From: JBJXHC01 sp964538485
Lineage (GTDB): Bacteria; Bacteroidota; Ignavibacteria; UBA10030; UBA6906
Length of the DNA stretch: 64,000 nt
NCBI GenBank assembly: GCA_964538485.1
Contig: CAZIHJ010000001.1
Location: forward strand, 32,177-96,176
Direction of reading: 5' to 3'
Under the pieces are notes generated by a model. That model did not search any database. It was not told the DNA's origin and worked only from the letters and a program-made list of their open reading frames with translations. The first letter of the stretch is position 1. Every line of letters begins with the position of its first letter. The translations under genes and the position numbers were made by a program. Below, piece after piece: positions 59,422 to 64,000 of the stretch.

Positions 59422-60773
59422 AGTCGACGCGCATCATCCTGATCATGCTCTGTGTATGGTTGCTCGACATCCCTGTCGGGCTGGCTGGCTCATTCAATCT
59501 CCAATCTGCAATAGCCTCAGCCAAACCGGGTGATACGCTCTTGATTCCGTCTGGTACCCACGTTGGTAATCTCTTGATTGATAAGCGCATGGTATTGAAG
59601 GGGGTCGATGCCCCGGTGATTCGTGGAGAGGGGAGCGGCAGCGTCATTACCATCACTGCTGATTCTTGTGTCATCGAGGGAGTTGTGGTTGAGCATTCGG
59701 GGGCAATGCTTGTGAATGAGGATGCCGGAATTCTCATCAGGTCCGATGGCAATCGTGTTGAAAGCAATAAACTGCGGGATGTGTTGTTCGGTGTCTATTT
59801 GTATCAGGCCGAACACAATACCGTGGCGAACAACCACATTGCAGGGCGCGCACAACTCGAGGTGGGCGAGCGAGGCAGTGGTATTCATATCTGGAACTCA
59901 AAGCTCAACACGTTCCTCGGGAACATCATTACCGATGTGCGGGATGGCTTCTACATCCAGAATGCGAGTTTTCTGCATATAGAAGGGAATGAGGCATTCA
60001 ACGTTCGCTACGGATTGCATTATATGTATGCCGACTCGAATGTCTTTCTGAATAACAGGTTCTACGACAATGTTGCCGGTGCCGCCGTCATGTATTCCAG
60101 AGGAATCACGATGCGCGGGAACACCTTCATGCACAACCGTGGCTTTGCTTCGTTTGGGATTCTCTTTCAGGACTGTCACGGTCTTGTCGCAGATTCAAAC
60201 ATCATCAGTGACAACGTTGTCGGGATGTTCTTCGAGGCATCCACCGACAACCGGTTCCGTCATAACGTTATTGCACAGAACGACGTTGCTCTGCAGATGT
60301 TCCAGAATTCCATCAACAATACATTCGTGGAGAACAATTTCATTGATAATATCAACCCTTTGACAATTGTCGGAAAACGGACGGAGACACACTGGCACGA
60401 GAACGGTCGCGGTAATTATTGGACGCAGTATGATGGATACGATCTTGATGGCGACGGCGTTGGTGACGTGCCGATGAAAATTCAAGACCTGTTCAATTAT
60501 CTCGAAGGCCGGAACGCGAACACACGACTTTACCTGTATAGCCCCGCCTCGCAGGCATTGGCTGTTGCTGCAAAGGCATTCCCGATTCTTGAACTCACTA
60601 ATGAACTTGATCTCTTTCCGCTGATGCATCCCGTGCAAATCCTGAGATCATCTGATATGCAATCTTCACGAGCCAACTCCGCTGGAATGCCGGTGTCGGT
60701 TCTTGTCCCGCTTATCTGTGTTCTCGCTTTTGGACTTGTATATCGCCAATTGGCCGGGAGGGGGCGACGATGA
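59418..60773 (+). CDS. nosD: NosD, periplasmic copper-site maturation protein
   Basis: The 451-residue protein has a signal peptide (IILIMLCVWLLDIPVGLAG), a right-handed beta-helix of NosD/CASH repeats (GIHIWNSKLNTFLGN, NRFRHNVIAQNDVAL) and a C-terminal membrane helix (VSVLVPLICVLAFGLVYRQL). NosD works with NosF and NosY in assembling CuZ. The start overlaps nosB by four bases (ATGA) and the stop overlaps nosF likewise. Confidence 0.93.
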   Translation: MKSTRIILIMLCVWLLDIPVGLAGSFNLQSAIASAKPGDTLLIPSGTHVGNLLIDKRMVLKGVDAPVIRGEGSGSVITITADSCVIEGVVVEHSGAMLVNEDAGILIRSDGNRVESNKLRDVLFGVYLYQAEHNTVANNHIAGRAQLEVGERGSGIHIWNSKLNTFLGNIITDVRDGFYIQNASFLHIEGNEAFNVRYGLHYMYADSNVFLNNRFYDNVAGAAVMYSRGITMRGNTFMHNRGFASFGILFQDCHGLVADSNIISDNVVGMFFEASTDNRFRHNVIAQNDVALQMFQNSINNTFVENNFIDNINPLTIVGKRTETHWHENGRGNYWTQYDGYDLDGDGVGDVPMKIQDLFNYLEGRNANTRLYLYSPASQALAVAAKAFPILELTNELDLFPLMHPVQILRSSDMQSSRANSAGMPVSVLVPLICVLAFGLVYRQLAGRGRR

Positions 60774-61489
60774 TTCAGGTGGCGCATCTGACCAAACAGT
60801 ATGGAAAGTTCACGGCGGTGGCCGATGTATCGCTGACGGTTCAGCAGGGGGAAGTCTATGCTCTTCTCGGGCCAAACGGAAGCGGCAAAACAACAACACT
60901 GAAGACCATCGTCGGGTTGACGATCCCGAGTAAGGGGAAGATTCTCATCAATGGTCTGAATACAATGGAACACCCGAAGGTCAACCGGCAACTATTGAGC
61001 TATCTCCCGCAACGTGTTGTGTTTCCGGAGAATCAGACCGCCCGGGAAATCGTCACATTCTACTGCCGGATCCGGAAGCTGCCGATAGAACGGGCCAAGG
61101 ATGCACTGGAGCGAGCACGATTCAACGGTTTCTCGGACAAACCTGTGGGAGAGTTTTCCGGAGGAATGATTCAACGTCTTGGACTGGCAGTTCTCTCCCT
61201 GGCGGATGCACCAATCCTTGTGCTTGATGAGCCGACGGCTAACCTTGACCCGCAAGGCGTAAAGAGGTTCCGGGAATTCATCCTGGGACAAAAAGAGATG
61301 GGAAAGACAATCATCTTCTCGACGCACTTGCTGGCAGAAGCGGAACAGTTGGCGGATCGTGTCGGCATTTTTGTAAGTGGCAAGCTGGTTGCCGACGAAT
61401 CGGTCGAGAGTTTGCAACGGACACGTCTGGCAACACAGACCATCGAAGACCTGTATCTCCATTACGTTGGGAGCAAAGAGAATGAGTAG
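60770..61489 (+). CDS. nosF: NosF, ABC transporter ATPase
   Basis: The 239-residue ATPase has Walker A GPNGSGKTTT, Q-loop (LPQ), signature FSGGMIQRLG, Walker B PILVLDEPTANLD and the H-loop STH. It provides energy to the NosDFY complex for CuZ maturation. The start overlaps nosD (ATGA), and the stop overlaps the start of nosL by eight bases. Confidence 0.94.
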   Translation: MIQVAHLTKQYGKFTAVADVSLTVQQGEVYALLGPNGSGKTTTLKTIVGLTIPSKGKILINGLNTMEHPKVNRQLLSYLPQRVVFPENQTAREIVTFYCRIRKLPIERAKDALERARFNGFSDKPVGEFSGGMIQRLGLAVLSLADAPILVLDEPTANLDPQGVKRFREFILGQKEMGKTIIFSTHLLAEAEQLADRVGIFVSGKLVADESVESLQRTRLATQTIEDLYLHYVGSKENE

Positions 61490-61931
61490 ACGAAATCTGG
61501 CCTGGTTAGTTCTTGCAATACTGGGTGGCTGCGCGGCGCACGATATGAGGCCGGTGGATATTTATCCCGAGGATATGTGCTCCAACTGTAAAATGGCGTT
61601 CTCTGATCATCGTTTTGCATCTGAGATCATCAACGATCAAGGCGAGGTTTTCAAGTTCGACGATATCGGCTGTATGCTCAAGTTCAGGGTGTCCCACGGT
61701 CAGGAAGTGATTACGGCAACGTATCTAAAAGACTATGATACGAAAGAGTGGATCCCATACGAGCGATCAACGATAGTTGAGACAGACATTGAGACACCGA
61801 TGGGTTCGGGAAAGGTTGCGTTTGCCGATTCGGTAAGGGCGAGGGAAATCCAGAAACAACATCCACCTGTGAAAGTGTTGACCTCAAAAGTGGGGTGTGG
61901 GATGAGTTGTTGTGACACTGCGAAGGATTGA
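61482..61931 (+). CDS. nosL: NosL, copper chaperone lipoprotein
   Basis: The 149-residue lipoprotein (lipobox ILGGC) has the Cu(I)-binding motif EDMCSNCKM and a FDDIGCMLKF segment typical of NosL, which delivers copper for NosZ. The C-terminus adds a Cys-rich tail (CGMSCC) that may give extra metal binding and looks unusual for the family. The ATG at 61482 lies inside the end of nosF. Confidence 0.92.
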   Translation: MSRRNLAWLVLAILGGCAAHDMRPVDIYPEDMCSNCKMAFSDHRFASEIINDQGEVFKFDDIGCMLKFRVSHGQEVITATYLKDYDTKEWIPYERSTIVETDIETPMGSGKVAFADSVRAREIQKQHPPVKVLTSKVGCGMSCCDTAKD

Positions 61932-61969
61932 CGGGCGATAGTCGGCACCAATAAGCAGAGGAACGCTGT

Positions 61970-62800
61970 ATGGATTTTGCATCGATCTACTATGTTGCGA
62001 AACAAGAGCTTGTCATCAACATCCGTAATAAATGGACGGTAATCTTCGCCTTTGTCTTCGGGATTCTGGTGGTAAGCATTTCGTATATTGGCATTCGTAC
62101 CGAGGGGTTTTCCGGGATGCAGGACTTCACCCGGACGTCGGCCAGCCTTCTCAACCTGGTTCTCTACATCGTACCTCTCGTCGCACTCACCATGGGAACC
62201 CTGAGTTTTACCGGCGACAAGGGGTCGGCGGAGTTACTCTTCTCGCAACCATTGTCACGGGCCGAGGTGTTGATCGGCAAGTGGCTGGGTGTGTTTTTCT
62301 CCATCGCGCTCTCCACACTCATGGGCTTCTCACTGGCTGGAATAATAGTCGTCTCGGCAAACGGCATGCAGGGATTTGGAAGGTATGTGTGGTTCGTTCT
62401 TCTCTCGCTTTCGCTTTCACTCACTTTCCTGAGTGTGTCAGTTCTTATCGCAACGGTGAGCAAGAGAAAATCCAGAGCGTTCGGGATCGCGCTTTCCCTC
62501 TGGTTCTTCTTTGTTCTGTTCTATGATCTGCTCGCTCTTGGCGGGTCGTTGCTGTTCAAGGGTCAATCCGCGAATACATTTCTTTTCCTATCGCTCTTCG
62601 GCAATCCAGTGGACATGGTAAGGGTTGCAACGCTCATCCTGCTTGACAACGTGACGATATTTGGAGCGGCTGGTGCTGCGATGATGAGATTTCTTGGAGG
62701 AACATCTGCAAGCATATCACTGCTAATTCTTGGCATGCTTGTGTGGATGTGTGCGCCATTGCTTATTTCCACTCGATTGATCCGCCGGCAGGACCTTTGA
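61970..62800 (+). CDS. nosY: NosY, ABC-2 type permease
   Basis: The 276-residue protein has six membrane helices in ABC-2 permease layout with SFTGDKGSAELLFSQPLSRAEV (the NosY cytoplasmic segment between helices 2 and 3). It forms the membrane part of NosDFY. It is preceded by GCAGAGGAA and ends 25 bases before the FGE-like gene. Confidence 0.93.
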   Translation: MDFASIYYVAKQELVINIRNKWTVIFAFVFGILVVSISYIGIRTEGFSGMQDFTRTSASLLNLVLYIVPLVALTMGTLSFTGDKGSAELLFSQPLSRAEVLIGKWLGVFFSIALSTLMGFSLAGIIVVSANGMQGFGRYVWFVLLSLSLSLTFLSVSVLIATVSKRKSRAFGIALSLWFFFVLFYDLLALGGSLLFKGQSANTFLFLSLFGNPVDMVRVATLILLDNVTIFGAAGAAMMRFLGGTSASISLLILGMLVWMCAPLLISTRLIRRQDL

Positions 62801-62825
62801 TCTTTTTCATTTACCCGGGCCATTG

Positions 62826-64000
62826 ATGAAAAGGGCTTTTGGTTGGACGGTCACACTGGCGGCAATCACTCTTGTTGTTGCATGGTTTCTCTTCGGTCTC
62901 GCGAAGAGGGATGAACAAGAGGATCAGGTTCACTATGAACGCGGTGAAACAGAACTGAGAGTGTCGAATCTCTCGGGTGCAACACTCGCCCTGTTCCGTG
63001 CGGGAAGAGCGCTTTCAGATACCGCACGCATCACCGCGTTTGATGGCAACAGTCTCTGGCTCCCTGCCGGCAATTACTTCCTGAGAGTCGATGATGGAAC
63101 AACACTCTCCTACATTCCCATTCCGCTCACCGGTTACCGTTGCGGACCCGATGAGGATGGGTCGTTCAACGTAACAGTCCGCCCATTACCGAGAGAATTT
63201 CCGCCACGCCTGGAAAACACCCTGCCTCATTATCTCTACATCCCGGGTGGAAGTTCCTTGTTGGGTGATAGGTTGAATCCGCGGGAACCGCATTATGTAT
63301 GGCTCTCCGGTTTCTTCATTGCGCCCTTTGAAGTGACGAACGGTGAGTTCAGGAGATTCCTTCACGCCCGCGACGGTTACATGGAAGACTCAAATTGGAC
63401 GGACGAGGGGAAACGATGGAGAAGCACGAACACCTCACACAGCTCTGCCCTCCTCGCGCCGGACGCGCCCGACTACAATCGATTTGGACGTGATGATTTG
63501 CCGATTACATGGATTACGTGGTACGAAGCCAACGCTTTTTGCAGATGGCTTTCAGGGAAAATTGGAGGACGGAAGTGGCTGTATTCTCTTCCGAACGAAG
63601 CCGAGTGGGAAAAGGTAGCGCGAGGGCCGGACAATCTTGATTACGCGCTCAGCATGACTGTGAGTGATCAGGAGATTCAGTTGTACAATTGGAAGAAGAA
63701 CCCGGATGCCCTGGTAACGGTTGTTGGGATAAGCGATACCCCGGCACTGTATCATTCCAATCGCCACGGTCCGTATCACATGTCCGGCAATGTGGTCGAG
63801 TGGACTCAGTCCATGAACCGTCCCTACAATCGTGAAAGACCGTTCGTCGACGATGATCGCAACCACGATGGCACCGCTGGTCTTCGAGTTGCCCGGGGCG
63901 GATCGTGGTACAGCGCGAGCATTGCGTACCTCTATATTCCCTACCGGGACGCGTTTCAGCCGGAACATAGCAGTCAGGATATCGGCTTCAGGATTATAGT
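62826..64000 (+). CDS. formylglycine-generating-enzyme-like (SUMF1) protein, 3' truncated by window end
   Basis: The frame starts with ATG 62826 and stays open to the last base; 391 residues are visible. It has an N-terminal helix (WTVTLAAITLVVAWFLFGLA), a beta-rich region (about 35-125), and a SUMF1 domain: GGSSLLGD, FEVTNGEFRRFL, DLPITWITWYEANAFCRWLS, YSLPNEAEWEKVARG, MSGNVVEWTQ, RVARGGSWYS and IGFRI. These SUMF1 hallmarks occur in formylglycine-generating enzymes and in related non-catalytic proteins; the two catalytic Cys of true FGE are not evident. Periplasmic and 25 bases after nosY, it may modify or assist a nos-related protein. No function is known. Confidence 0.85.
   Translation, partial: MKRAFGWTVTLAAITLVVAWFLFGLAKRDEQEDQVHYERGETELRVSNLSGATLALFRAGRALSDTARITAFDGNSLWLPAGNYFLRVDDGTTLSYIPIPLTGYRCGPDEDGSFNVTVRPLPREFPPRLENTLPHYLYIPGGSSLLGDRLNPREPHYVWLSGFFIAPFEVTNGEFRRFLHARDGYMEDSNWTDEGKRWRSTNTSHSSALLAPDAPDYNRFGRDDLPITWITWYEANAFCRWLSGKIGGRKWLYSLPNEAEWEKVARGPDNLDYALSMTVSDQEIQLYNWKKNPDALVTVVGISDTPALYHSNRHGPYHMSGNVVEWTQSMNRPYNRERPFVDDDRNHDGTAGLRVARGGSWYSASIAYLYIPYRDAFQPEHSSQDIGFRII

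Overview
The window (about 52-53 percent GC by eye, one scaffold gap of 100 Ns at 50202-50301) reads as a fragment of an anaerobic or microaerophilic, respiratory bacterium of the Bacteroidota/Chlorobiota-Ignavibacteria kind. The pointers are a Sec/lipoprotein clade II nitrous oxide reductase, a Bacteroidota-style TonB receptor with an N-terminal carboxypeptidase-regulatory-like domain, ferredoxin-dependent 2-oxoacid and pyruvate oxidoreductases, a malic enzyme-phosphotransacetylase fusion and many multihaem cytochromes. This placement is an inference; no rRNA or marker gene is present.

Region 1 (1-9863) is central carbon metabolism. A korABC-type 2-oxoacid:ferredoxin oxidoreductase (korA cut by the window edge) is followed by two half-ferritin proteins and a membrane protein. 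After a hairpin comes a tight operon: isocitrate dehydrogenase, HMG-CoA-lyase-like enzyme, zinc-ribbon protein, family III CoA-transferase, two-subunit LeuCD-type aconitase and an OsmC-like protein. With Kor, these activities could carry succinyl-CoA through 2-oxoglutarate, isocitrate and citrate to a citryl-CoA that the lyase-like protein splits. I offer this as the most interesting hypothesis of the window: a reductive-TCA citrate cleavage module without ATP-citrate lyase.

Region 2 (9864-31498) holds hemN, a TonB receptor with a coupled EamA exporter, a HydCBA-type electron-bifurcating [FeFe]-hydrogenase whose HydB is fused to a GltD/NfnB-like flavoprotein, pyruvate:ferredoxin oxidoreductase, phosphofructokinase, a dihydroorotate-dehydrogenase-like protein, MaeB, an Fe-S Rrf2 regulator and a NapH-like polyferredoxin.

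Region 3 (31482-39379) has a methyltransferase and, on the minus strand, a sensor kinase with c-haem motifs, an NtrC-type sigma-54 activator and archaemetzincin, then an NrfD/Fe-S/double GcvH-fold membrane complex. Both GcvH-fold proteins lack the lipoyl lysine.

Region 4 (39914-49120) looks like an extracellular electron transfer locus. It has a 13-haem cytochrome fused to cytochrome b (CbcL-like), a tetrahaem cytochrome, a 3-TM NapC-type cytochrome (ImcH-like), an outer-membrane beta-barrel, a dodecahaem cytochrome and two cytochrome lipoproteins.

Region 5 (49570-64000) holds a Crp/Fnr regulator and a RIC-type iron-sulfur repair protein flanking the gap. A long plus-strand operon follows: an Fe-S flavoprotein, Rieske protein, cytochrome b, pentahaem cytochrome, DUF6448-like protein, nosZ-nosB-nosD-nosF-nosL-nosY and a formylglycine-generating-enzyme-like protein cut by the window end. 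Quinol oxidation by the Rieske/cytochrome b complex is the obvious electron source for NosZ.

Four intergenic matches to the sigma-54 -24/-12 pattern (before hemN, PFOR, the NapH-like gene and the beta-barrel gene) together with the local NtrC-type activator suggest a shared sigma-54 circuit.
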